Shown here: positions 7,042 through 14,405 of the stretch, piece after piece
Position numbering within the stretch: position 1 is the first letter of the stretch
Layout: every line of letters begins with the position of its first letter
Origin: an uncultured Succinivibrio sp.
Lineage (GTDB): Bacteria > Pseudomonadota > Gammaproteobacteria > Enterobacterales > Succinivibrionaceae
Assembly (NCBI GenBank): GCA_900770725.1
Contig: CAAGLL010000022.1
Coordinates: 1 to 48,827, forward strand
Direction: 5' to 3'
Length of the DNA: 48,827 bases
The notes under the pieces: model-generated
What the model was told of the DNA's origin: nothing
Seen by the model: only the letters and a program-made list of their open reading frames with translations
The model's database searches: none
Position numbers and translations under genes: made by a program

Positions 7042-8625
7042 TCAATGGTTCAGCTTGCTTTCGAGCATCGGCGAGAACGGCATCAGATCACCGTACTGGT
7101 TGAAGTTCTCGGCCATCTGGTAGAGGTTGTTGAAGTCGCCGTAGCGGCTCTTCAGATCGTTGTAGTCGCTGTCGCATTTCTCGCGGGACTTCTGGATCTG
7201 GGCCGTCGCCTGCTCCACGCCGTCGCCCTGGACGTTCGCAAGGGACTGCTCTGCGGCGATCAAGGTCTGATGGATCATCTCGTGTGCCAGGTAGCTTGCC
7301 AGCACGCCGGACAGCCTCTTGCCGAACTCATAGGCGCTTCCCGTGGTTCCGCTTTGGAACGCGCTCGCTGTGGCAAGTCTCGTAATTTTCGAGTTGAAGT
7401 TTCCAGGCAGGCTTCCCATGAAGTTCGCCTCGTCAGTTGTCATGTTGTCCTGCTGCTGTTTGCCATCGGAGGCCAGCTTGCCGATGATGCCGCCGCTGCA
7501 TGCGGCGTCGCCGCAGAGCTTCTGGTAGATCTGCTGGGTGAAGCCGCCTACAGGAACGTCGGAGAGGCTGCCGGTGGTCGGGTTGTCGCAGTCGTCGTTG
7601 TTGCAGACCCAGTATTCGACCTGCCTGCCGGTGTTGCCCGTCACCATGTCCTTGAGGCTGATCTTGGGGGCGAGGATGCGCTGGATCTGCGACGAGTCAG
7701 TCGAGTTCGACCCGCTGCCCGATGCGGACTGCGACGATGAGGTCGAGGCAGGCTTGGTGAGTATGACGGATCCTGCGACGCTCAAGATCTCCTGGCGGAT
7801 CGTCTTGGCGCTTGTGCCGAAGCTGCTCATGAGCTTTGTCGCGCTGCCTCCGCTCATGTTCTCCTTTTGCAGGGCCTTCCAGACCACGTTGCCGTAAACG
7901 CCTAGCTCCTTGGCCTTCTCCGGCTCCTTGGTGGCCACGGACTGCTGCGGCGATGGCGATCCGCCCTTGCTGATGGTGAGCATGTCCATCACGTCTCCCC
8001 AGTCCTGCTTCACGCCCTCCATCGTTGTATGGAACATGCTTTTCGCCGACGGCGCATCGCTGGAATGGGGCAGGCCGATCGCGTCGGCTATGTCCGTGGC
8101 AATGCCGGTGGCAAGGCGGCAGGAGTTCGACAGGAAGGTGTTGAGCTTCTGGATGATGTCCTGGAACTTGGCCATGACCTTGGCGATCTTCTCGGAGATG
8201 TACGAGACTGCGATGTAAAACAGCACAGGGGCGGCGTTCGCCACGATCGAGCGCAGGAGCTGGATGAGCTGCTCGGCGTTGATGAACGAGAACGCGCCGC
8301 CGAACATGTCGATGCCGCCGCAGCCTGCGTTGAAGGACGGGGGCGTGAAGGAGACCACGTTCGAGTTGAAGATCTTGGTGCGGGTGTAGATCGAGCCGCC
8401 GGTGAACATGCCGCGGGTCGCGTTGTGGTACGCGCCGCCGGGGGTGACGTTGCTCATGTCGCCCACAAAGGTATTCATCATGCTCTTGAGGAATGATGCC
8501 TGCGCCACATTCGCCATCGGGAGCGCAAGCATGGCGGCGCACGCCACTGCGAGCACCGAGTTGCGCGCCCACTTCTTCCCGGCCTGCGCCGCGGCTGCCG
8601 CCTGCTCCGAAAACTTCCTGTCCAT
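7042..8625 (-). CDS. traH: Conjugal transfer pilus assembly protein TraH
   Basis: 527 aa, close to the usual 450-480 aa plus an extended N-terminus. It starts at 8625 with AGGAGGG just upstream. A signal-like hydrophobic segment lies at about residues 25-42 (SVLAVACAAMLALPMA). The family hallmark around residues 98-118 (AGCGGIDMFGGAFSFI) is clear, followed by the conserved INAEQL region. The C-terminal half contains several Cys and coiled-coil-prone stretches. TraH is a periplasmic/outer-membrane protein needed for F-pilus extension. It is separated from traF by 12 bases and from traG by 18 bases, so all three are one operon. Confidence 0.92.
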   Translation of the reverse strand: MDRKFSEQAAAAAQAGKKWARNSVLAVACAAMLALPMANVAQASFLKSMMNTFVGDMSNVTPGGAYHNATRGMFTGGSIYTRTKIFNSNVVSFTPPSFNAGCGGIDMFGGAFSFINAEQLIQLLRSIVANAAPVLFYIAVSYISEKIAKVMAKFQDIIQKLNTFLSNSCRLATGIATDIADAIGLPHSSDAPSAKSMFHTTMEGVKQDWGDVMDMLTISKGGSPSPQQSVATKEPEKAKELGVYGNVVWKALQKENMSGGSATKLMSSFGTSAKTIRQEILSVAGSVILTKPASTSSSQSASGSGSNSTDSSQIQRILAPKISLKDMVTGNTGRQVEYWVCNNDDCDNPTTGSLSDVPVGGFTQQIYQKLCGDAACSGGIIGKLASDGKQQQDNMTTDEANFMGSLPGNFNSKITRLATASAFQSGTTGSAYEFGKRLSGVLASYLAHEMIHQTLIAAEQSLANVQGDGVEQATAQIQKSREKCDSDYNDLKSRYGDFNNLYQMAENFNQYGDLMPFSPMLESKLNH

Positions 8626-8637
8626 GCTGCCCTCCTG

Positions 8638-9723
8638 CTAATACCCGCGCGGCACGAAGCCCGCCGGGATCTCCTTGTACTTCGCGTCGCGGATCATCTC
8701 GACCAGCTTCTGCGGCTCTATGAAATTGGTGTTGTTGCCATACGGATCCTTTCCGCCTTCCCTGCCGAGCCTGCCGGAAAGCTCCGAGCTAGGTGAAAGC
8801 ACGCCGGAAAGCGAGGTCGCGTCCTCGAAGGCCTTGGCGTAGTAGAACTCCGAGTCGGGGAGCCATCCGTACTTGTGCGCCGCGCGGATCGCGCGGGAGT
8901 TGAGGTCGCTCATCGAGACCATGCCCTGAAGCAGCGGCTTGGCGGTGTTCGTGGTCGAGTCGTAGAGGAGCGTCGCCGGGAGCGCCAGGATCCTGAAGTA
9001 CGTGAGCGCCTTCGGATCGACCGTGTAGTCCGGAAACAGCTCCGCGCTCTTGCTGCCCTCCTGCGGCTCGTCCAGCGAGACGGCCTTGACGGTCAGCCCG
9101 TAGAAATTCTCCATCTGCTTGAGCACCCCGGCCTGCTCGTCGCACAGCTCGCAGGCGTTCTTGAACACGTAGAACACGCCGACCTTGGAATAGAGCCTTT
9201 TCAAAAGCCTTTCGTTCTCGGCCACCCTGTAGGCGCGGTTGCGGATGTTTGCGCCGCCTGCGATCGGCCCCCTCGCGGCCTCGTCGAGGAACGGATCGCC
9301 TTCTACGGCGAGGCGCCCGGACTCCGCGAACTGCTGGGAGCGGTCGAGCGCGAGGCGCTGGACGTAGAGGTAGGCGCGGACGTTCGCCACGGTCGGGTTG
9401 TCGAGGGCGAGTTGCATGTAGGAGTCCAGGTTCTTCTGGATCCATGCCGTCGAGCCTACGGGCGGGGCCTTGGGTTCATCCTTGGCGAGGGCCTGCTCAT
9501 CCTTTTTCGGGGGTTGCGGCAGCGGCGCGGGCTTCTTCTCCTGCGGCTTGGGCGGCTTCTTTGCGGCAGGCTCCCTCGCGTACCACCAGTAGCCCTCCGA
9601 GGACTTGTCCCAGAACGAGCCCTCGCCCGGCCTGGCGGACTGCTGGGCCGCGACGCATGGCGCGGCGAGGGCCGCAGCCAGCGCCGCAATAGCGGCGGCT
9701 GATGCAAGGCGTGAGATGGGCAT
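8638..9723 (-). CDS. traF: Conjugal transfer protein TraF, thioredoxin-like, with a CxxC
   Basis: 361 aa from ATG 9723, chosen because AGGAA lies 8 bases upstream and a signal peptide follows directly (cleavage near VAA). A longer frame to 9843 lacks these signs. After the signal come the typical TraF aromatic motif GYWWY and a Lys/Pro-rich linker (about residues 50-75). The C-terminal half is a thioredoxin-like fold with CELC near residues 189-192 and the usual Pro-rich end. TraF acts in the periplasm in F-pilus assembly. The F-plasmid protein lacks an active CxxC, so the CELC here suggests a redox-active version that could make up for the missing trbB. That is inference. Confidence 0.88.
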   Translation of the reverse strand: MPISRLASAAAIAALAAALAAPCVAAQQSARPGEGSFWDKSSEGYWWYAREPAAKKPPKPQEKKPAPLPQPPKKDEQALAKDEPKAPPVGSTAWIQKNLDSYMQLALDNPTVANVRAYLYVQRLALDRSQQFAESGRLAVEGDPFLDEAARGPIAGGANIRNRAYRVAENERLLKRLYSKVGVFYVFKNACELCDEQAGVLKQMENFYGLTVKAVSLDEPQEGSKSAELFPDYTVDPKALTYFRILALPATLLYDSTTNTAKPLLQGMVSMSDLNSRAIRAAHKYGWLPDSEFYYAKAFEDATSLSGVLSPSSELSGRLGREGGKDPYGNNTNFIEPQKLVEMIRDAKYKEIPAGFVPRGY

Positions 9724-9833
9724 TGTCGTGATTCCTGTTGCAGTTTTCCTGAATGGATCATCCACCGTTGCCTGCCACGCGCCCCGGCGGGACGGGGCAG
9801 TTTTCGGAAAAGCCCCTGCGCCCCAATTCCGAG

Positions 9834-9852
9834 CCAACGCCACAGGCGTTGG
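9834..9852. promoter_or_regulatory. Perfect palindrome upstream of traF
   Basis: CCAACGCC (9834-9841), ACA, GGCGTTGG (9845-9852). An uninterrupted 8-bp inverted repeat about 110 bases upstream of the traF start. It could be an operator for the conjugation operon or an RNA hairpin. There is no T tract on the traF side. Confidence 0.45.
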
Positions 9853-9917
9853 AAATATGCGGCAAGCAGCTTCCAGCGCCCGATCGCAGGGCGTTTTCCG
9901 TATTCAGCCATACAAGG

Positions 9918-9945
9918 TTGAAACCCATTATAATTAGCCTAGAAT
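9918..9945 (+). promoter_or_regulatory. Putative sigma-70 promoter of the slt-flhDC-like operon
   Basis: TTGAAA (9918-9923), 16 bases, TAGAAT (9940-9945), in a locally AT-rich stretch. Transcription would start near 9952, leaving a leader of about 80 bases before slt. Confidence 0.5.
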
Positions 9946-9975
9946 TAGAGTGCGCGTGCGTGTTCTGCCGCGACC

Positions 9976-10015
9976 GGGGAACACCGCCTCACTGGCGGCT
10001 TCCCCACCATTTTTT
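9976..10015 (+). terminator. Terminator-like hairpin in the slt leader (possible attenuator)
   Basis: GGGGAA (9976-9981) pairs with TTCCCC (10000-10005), and CCGCC (9984-9988) with GGCGG (9994-9998), with a small internal loop. After four bases (ACCA) comes a run of T (10010-10015). It lies between the putative promoter and the slt start, so it would stop most transcripts unless antitermination occurs. Confidence 0.6.
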
Positions 10016-10034
10016 CAACTCTTGGTGCGTTGGA

Positions 10035-10595
10035 ATGTTTCAGGCTGAAAAATCGAACTGCGCCCGCATCGCGGCTGCCGCCGCGCTCTGCGCTGCGCTC
10101 CTCTCGCCCTCAGCAGGCGCGTCCACAGGGCTTGCAGGCTCCGTCTACTCGGCAGTCGGCGCAACGGAGGACGTGGATCCTTTCCTGCTTTATGCGGTGA
10201 GCCTCGCCGAATCAGCCTACAACGCCGGCACGAGGGGGTTCGTAAAGCCCTCCGTGTACGCCATACGCACTCCGGACGGGGCCATCTACCCCGCAGATCT
10301 TGAGGAGGCCAAGCGCCAGCTCTGGACGGCTGTCCAGACATACGGCGCGAGGCGCATCGACGTTGGCCTGATGCAGATCAACGGGCAGCACTGGCACAGG
10401 CTCGGCCTGCCTGTGTTCGCGCTTTTCAACCCGAAGGTGAACGTGCGCTTCGGAGCAAAGATCCTCAAGGAGGCCATGCAGTCCACTCCCGATCTGGCGG
10501 TGGGCATAGGCCGCTACCACTCCTACACCCAGTCGCGCGCAGTCCCCTACGGGCAGCGCGTGCTTCAGATTTACCGCAGGATCAAGGAGCTCTGA
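10035..10595 (+). CDS. Lytic transglycosylase (SLT domain), conjugation-associated
   Basis: 186 aa from ATG 10035. A signal peptide spans about residues 1-32 (Ala-rich, cleavage near AGA). The SLT domain follows, with the catalytic Glu in LAESAYN (near residue 59) and the family motif GLMQIN (near residue 112), then a C-terminal repeat-like helix region (YHSYTQ). Such enzymes cut peptidoglycan strands so that the secretion channel can cross the periplasm, as VirB1 and P19 do in other systems. The stop at 10593-10595 directly abuts the next ATG (10596), so it is translationally coupled to the regulator genes. No strong ribosome binding site is seen upstream, only TTGG. Confidence 0.88.
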   Translation: MFQAEKSNCARIAAAAALCAALLSPSAGASTGLAGSVYSAVGATEDVDPFLLYAVSLAESAYNAGTRGFVKPSVYAIRTPDGAIYPADLEEAKRQLWTAVQTYGARRIDVGLMQINGQHWHRLGLPVFALFNPKVNVRFGAKILKEAMQSTPDLAVGIGRYHSYTQSRAVPYGQRVLQIYRRIKEL

Positions 10596-11423
10596 ATGGA
10601 TCAAGAAGGCAGGGAAGAAGGCGTCCGGCAGCCTGACTGCGACGGCCTCTCCGACGAGGCGAAGGATTACATGTATCCCCGCCGCAGGCGCGACAAGAAG
10701 CGCCTGTGCGGAGACATAGATCTGGGCGAGGCCAGCTCGCAGCGGCTTGTCTACGATCCGCTGGGGCGCTTCAGGGATGACTTCCTCAAGCCCTGCCCCG
10801 CTTTGGAAAGGGCCGAGCGCGAGCTGTGGACGATGTTGCTGGGCGGCCTGCGTTCAGAAGATCCCGACGAGGCCGGCAACGTGCGCCGCACCTTCAACGT
10901 CTCGCCGCAGTTCATGAAGATCGTGAGATCCGTGCCAGATGATCTGTTCAACGCCAACTCCGGCGCGCTCGTCGAAACCGAGTTTCTTTCCTTCGCGCCG
11001 CCGCTCCAGTTCCAGAGGCAGATAGCCTCGTCCTTCGCAGGCGGGGCCGTCAGCCCGCGCAAGTGGGGAAGCGTGGATCTCAACAGGAGCACGGCAGCGC
11101 TGCGCCTGTGGACGCTTTACGCGCAGATCGTCTCTTCGGACATGGGCTTTCACACCATGGCCCTGCGCTGCGGCCTCACCGATGCCCTCATGGCAGATCT
11201 CGCCTCCTACGGCGGCGACTCGGTCGCGAGGGCTGCCGCTTCCGTTTCGCCCTTCTCGCTCAAGCTGCGCTGCACCGAGGCGGTGGCAGTCAGCATCCTG
11301 CTGGCAGAGTCGCCAAGGAAGCTCGAGGGGCTGCTGTTCCTCAAGTGGGCGCAGATCTGCTCGGGCAACGAAGCCGAGCGCGAGGCGATCAAGAAGAAGC
11401 TGGACGCCGGCGAAAAGGCTTAA
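10596..11423 (+). CDS. FlhD-like (SetD/AcaD-type) regulator candidate
   Basis: 275 aa, starting right after the slt stop. Residues about 165-235 resemble FlhD by eye: an AQIVSSDMGFHTMALRCGL stretch lines up with the FlhD pattern of AQ-IV-D then a Met/Leu-Gly motif, and ends in a PFSLKLRC segment that lines up with FlhD CHFRFD. The N-terminal 150 residues, rich in Arg/Lys at first, have no counterpart in E. coli FlhD (about 116 aa). In SXT/R391 and IncC elements FlhD/FlhC relatives (SetD/SetC, AcaD/AcaC) activate transfer genes; the next gene resembles FlhC and the neighbours are tra genes, which supports the same role here. The homology is visual and distant. Confidence 0.5.
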   Translation: MDQEGREEGVRQPDCDGLSDEAKDYMYPRRRRDKKRLCGDIDLGEASSQRLVYDPLGRFRDDFLKPCPALERAERELWTMLLGGLRSEDPDEAGNVRRTFNVSPQFMKIVRSVPDDLFNANSGALVETEFLSFAPPLQFQRQIASSFAGGAVSPRKWGSVDLNRSTAALRLWTLYAQIVSSDMGFHTMALRCGLTDALMADLASYGGDSVARAAASVSPFSLKLRCTEAVAVSILLAESPRKLEGLLFLKWAQICSGNEAEREAIKKKLDAGEKA

Positions 11424-11493
11424 TCCAGCAGGATTTGCATAGGACAAGGCCGCGTGCGCCGGTGCTGGCGCGGAGGGCGGCGTGGAGGGGAAA

Positions 11494-12117
11494 ATGACAT
11501 ACGGGGAGCTGCCGGATCTCGAAAGCGGCAAGATCAACAACCTGGGCAGCGACAAGCTGCAAATGCGGCTCGACGCGCTCTACACTATGTTCCGCTACGG
11601 CTTGAGCAAGGGCAACTGCGACTCCGCGTCCGGCCTCGACCACCGGCTCTCGCTCAAGGTGCTCACGGAGGTCTGGCTCAAGATCCACCCAGGCGACGGG
11701 ATCTGCCGCCACAACACCCAGCGGCCGTCCAGCCTGCTCCGATCCACGAAGAACGGATCAGGGGCGGCCTTCGCGCTGATGCTCCTGCTGTACGTCCGCT
11801 TCCACAACTCCTCGCCGCTGAAAGTCCTCGACCTCAACGCGCTCTACATGGCGTGGCTCTTCGCGGGAAACCTCATCAAGCGCCGCGGGATCAAGGCCGA
11901 GGCTGACATAAACGATCTATTCTCGCTGGCCTACGACATGCGGGCAGAGTTCCGCGAGATGCCCATGAGCGACTTCTCCGAAGTTTGCTGGAACAAAAAG
12001 CTGCACTGCTTCAGCGCCCGCTCCGGAACTAGCGCCGCCCCGCAGGATGCCGCCTCGCCTGCCATGACCCTCGACGCCGCCGAGAGGATGGCGGAGGGGC
12101 TGCGCACTCCTGCCTAG
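11494..12117 (+). CDS. FlhC-like (SetC/AcaC-type) regulator candidate
   Basis: 207 aa from ATG 11494, which has GGAGG with spacing 5; a GTG at 11482 would add four residues. Residues about 45-125 follow the FlhC pattern: a helix with LSLKVLTEVWLKIH, a Gly/Pro-rich turn, then a long helical part. FlhC binds zinc through four C-terminal Cys. Here only CWNKKLHC is seen near residues 168-175, so the zinc site looks incomplete. With the FlhD-like gene 70 bases upstream it would form a heteromeric activator of the transfer operons. The last 30 residues are Ala-rich and probably disordered. Confidence 0.5.
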   Translation: MTYGELPDLESGKINNLGSDKLQMRLDALYTMFRYGLSKGNCDSASGLDHRLSLKVLTEVWLKIHPGDGICRHNTQRPSSLLRSTKNGSGAAFALMLLLYVRFHNSSPLKVLDLNALYMAWLFAGNLIKRRGIKAEADINDLFSLAYDMRAEFREMPMSDFSEVCWNKKLHCFSARSGTSAAPQDAASPAMTLDAAERMAEGLRTPA

Positions 12118-12136
12118 CCCGCATCACAGCGCTCAT

Positions 12137-12168
12137 GGCCCTGCTTCCTTCAAGGAGGCGGGGCCTTT
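12137..12168 (+). terminator. Terminator of the slt-flhDC-like operon
   Basis: GGCCCTGCTTCC (12137-12148), loop TTCAA, GGAGGCGGGGCC (12154-12165), then TTT. As RNA all 12 positions pair, two of them as G-U. Confidence 0.7.
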
Positions 12169-12174
12169 CATTGC

Positions 12175-13977
12175 CTACATGCGCCGCAAGGCGCTGTACG
12201 GGCCTATGGAATCTTGCAGGAAGTCGCTCCACTTCGCCATCGCGCCCACGCGCTGCTCGTAGAGGAAGGTGCGGTCGTAGCGGAGGTGCACGCCGGAGGT
12301 GTAGCTGTGCTGGAGGCAGGCCATGCCCGCCTGGTACTGGATATCATCGCGCGACGCGAAGAACGCCGCGCCCACTGCCCTTATTCCGTGGGGCTTGAGG
12401 ATCTGGCAGCCCAGCGCGTTGAGCGCGGCTGGGATGAGCCGGCTGTCGAGGTGGCGCTTGGGATCCCTCTTTGCAGGGAAATACCAGCCGCCTCCCGCGC
12501 CGTTGAGCGAGCGCTCCTGCGCCGCGAAAAGCTCCTGCGCGTAAGGCGTGAGCGGTATGGAGAAGGAGTCCAGCGTCTTGTTGCAATAGGTGTCAAGCCG
12601 CATGAATCCGGGGCGCGGATCGCGGGCAATCTGCCCGATCCTGATCTTGACCAGCTCCCCGGTGCGCAGCAACGTGTAGAAGAGGATCTCGAAAAGCAGG
12701 CGGTATGGCGGCTTGAGGCGCGAGGCGTAGTCCCGGAAGAACGTCCTGATCCCGCCTGCGAGATCATGCGGATCAAGGCTTTTGACCGGCACGGACTGGC
12801 GCCTGCGCACCAGCGGCTTCAGCTTCCTGAGCGGGTTCGATTCCACAAGCTCCAGCGCAGCCGCATAGTCGAGCACCATGTTCAGGCCCGTGAGGAGCGA
12901 GTGCGCGGTGTTCTCGTTCGCCGACTTGAGCGCCAGCACTATGTTGCGGAGTTCCCGCCGTTCCAGCAGCTCCGCCGCCGGAGCCTCGTCAAAGCGCCCC
13001 GTGTACTTCGCGATGCGGCGCAGGACAGCCGACGCGTGGCTTTCGCTCTTGTCCTTGCTCCATTGCGCGTGCCAGATCCGCACCAGCTCGCCCCATGTCG
13101 GCCCCCTGCCGTCCAGCGGGCCCGCCGCACGCTCCAGCGCTTCGCGACCGATTTCCACGGTGATCCTGCGCTGGAACGCATAGCGCCCCGTGCGCAGCTC
13201 GCAGATCCCGTCAGCGCTGATCCTCGCGGCATAGTTCCGCTGGATGGCCTCCCTCGCCGCCGCGAGGCGGTCTGCCCCTGGAGGCAGCAAGGCAAGCTCC
13301 CGCGCAGCGCGTTCCGCAATTCCCCTTGCCGTGGCGAGGGTCATGGACTCAAGATCCCCGATCTCGGCCCTGGAGGTCTGCCCGTTTCCATCCGTGAACG
13401 TGAAGATGAAGACGCGCTCGGTGTACCAGCGCTTCTCATGGATCCTCACCGCAAGGTGGCTTGAAAGCGCGACCACCTTCGGCCTGCCCTTCACGGTGTC
13501 GTATGCGTGCATCGCCATCAGATCGGCGTCGCCAAGCTCGCGGCGCTGCAACAGGAACTTCGGATTGAGGCGCGGCTCCAGGCTCATTTCCGTGCCACCG
13601 CCGGGAAGCCAGATGGTAAAGAACCTCGTGCGGCAGGCAAAGCAGTATTCCACCCTGCCCGTCTCCCTGCGGAGCCTTTCGGCAATGCGCTTTGCCGCAT
13701 CCCTGGCCTCGCCCTGGGAGATCTGCGCGAAGTCCCCGATCAGCATGTCCTGCCAGCACGATCCTGCGCGCCTGCTTCCCTCGTAAGTCCCCTTGAGCAT
13801 CCTCGCGTACCAGAGCATGATCGCCCCTGACCGCGTGCGCCTGGCCTTTAAGATCAGGCAGCTCCCATCGCGATAGACCGTCGTTCCGAGGGGCTGGGCT
13901 AGCGGATCAAGCCCCTTGGCGTCAAATTCCCGGCAAAAGGTGACGGGTTCCTCCGTCGAATAGCGTATCGTGCTCAT
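12175..13977 (-). CDS. int: Tyrosine recombinase, P4-type integrase
   Basis: 600 aa, longer than typical P4-type integrases (about 400-450 aa), with an expanded N-terminal DNA-binding part. The C-terminal catalytic domain shows the family residues: Arg in LLRTGEL (near 437), His-x-x-Arg in PHGIRA (near 528-531), and the nucleophile Tyr in LRYDR (near 566). It ends with the P4-like tail RVGAMAKWSDFL. It would integrate and excise the element by site-specific recombination. No tRNA gene, the usual P4-type target, is visible on either side. It converges on the slt operon, and its transcript may also cover the genes to its right. The start at 13977 is the first ATG; I see no strong ribosome binding site. 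Confidence 0.9.
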   Translation of the reverse strand: MSTIRYSTEEPVTFCREFDAKGLDPLAQPLGTTVYRDGSCLILKARRTRSGAIMLWYARMLKGTYEGSRRAGSCWQDMLIGDFAQISQGEARDAAKRIAERLRRETGRVEYCFACRTRFFTIWLPGGGTEMSLEPRLNPKFLLQRRELGDADLMAMHAYDTVKGRPKVVALSSHLAVRIHEKRWYTERVFIFTFTDGNGQTSRAEIGDLESMTLATARGIAERAARELALLPPGADRLAAAREAIQRNYAARISADGICELRTGRYAFQRRITVEIGREALERAAGPLDGRGPTWGELVRIWHAQWSKDKSESHASAVLRRIAKYTGRFDEAPAAELLERRELRNIVLALKSANENTAHSLLTGLNMVLDYAAALELVESNPLRKLKPLVRRRQSVPVKSLDPHDLAGGIRTFFRDYASRLKPPYRLLFEILFYTLLRTGELVKIRIGQIARDPRPGFMRLDTYCNKTLDSFSIPLTPYAQELFAAQERSLNGAGGGWYFPAKRDPKRHLDSRLIPAALNALGCQILKPHGIRAVGAAFFASRDDIQYQAGMACLQHSYTSGVHLRYDRTFLYEQRVGAMAKWSDFLQDSIGPYSALRRM

Positions 13978-14050
13978 TTCTGCTCCTGCTTTTGATTGTG
14001 CAGGGCGGGATCACGCAAGAAAAGCGCCTGTTTTAACCATGGAGCGGCCT

Positions 14051-14338
14051 TCAGCAGAAGATGATCTGCTGCTCCAACCCCTCATCGAGGACGGATTCCA
14101 GATCCCGCTTGAAGCGGCGCTCCGTGGAAAGGAAACGCTCGGCCTGCGCCTGCTCCTCCGGCGTTGAAGCGCGGCAGGCCCCGGACTCTAGTTCGCGGCG
14201 CAAGCGCTCGCCCCTCATCAGGGCGTCCAGCAGCTCCTTGGCGGGGTGCCTGCTGATCTCGCGGTGGCAGAGGCTGATGAAGTCGCAAATGCGGGCCATT
14301 TCATCGAACCGGGACTTTTCATCGAAATGATTTTTCAT
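14051..14338 (-). CDS. Small charged protein of unknown function
   Basis: 95 aa from ATG 14338, which has a very strong ribosome binding site (AAGGAGG, spacing 5). An ATG at 14398 would add 20 residues, but the added part overlaps the ribosome binding site and has none of its own. The protein is Glu/Arg-rich and helical, with likely coiled-coil stretches (ERLRRELESG, RFKRDLESVLDEG). It lies between the winged-helix gene and the integrase on the same strand, so it may be an accessory of either. No family recognised. Confidence 0.6.
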   Translation of the reverse strand: MKNHFDEKSRFDEMARICDFISLCHREISRHPAKELLDALMRGERLRRELESGACRASTPEEQAQAERFLSTERRFKRDLESVLDEGLEQQIIFC

Positions 14339-14405
14339 TTCCCCCTCCTTCAAAGCCTGCGCATTGCGCGGGCGGTTGAATTTGAGTTTAGTTTCCATAA
14401 AAGGG

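Larger units (their letters stand above)
9724..10034. other. Divergent control region between traF and the slt operon
   Basis: A 311-base region between divergent operons. It holds a perfect 19-bp palindrome on the traF side, a plausible promoter towards slt, and a terminator-like hairpin in the slt leader, each listed separately. A further GCCCCG/CGGGGC hairpin lies at 9781-9798. Confidence 0.6.

Noticed and set aside
6379..7740. Long open frame antisense to traG and traH
   Set aside because: It mirrors two clear tra genes; its composition is Gly/Val/Ala/Arg-rich as expected for the reverse of GC-rich coding DNA.
12214..13464. Long open frame antisense to the integrase
   Set aside because: It is an antisense shadow of a gene with complete catalytic residues and has no domain features of its own.
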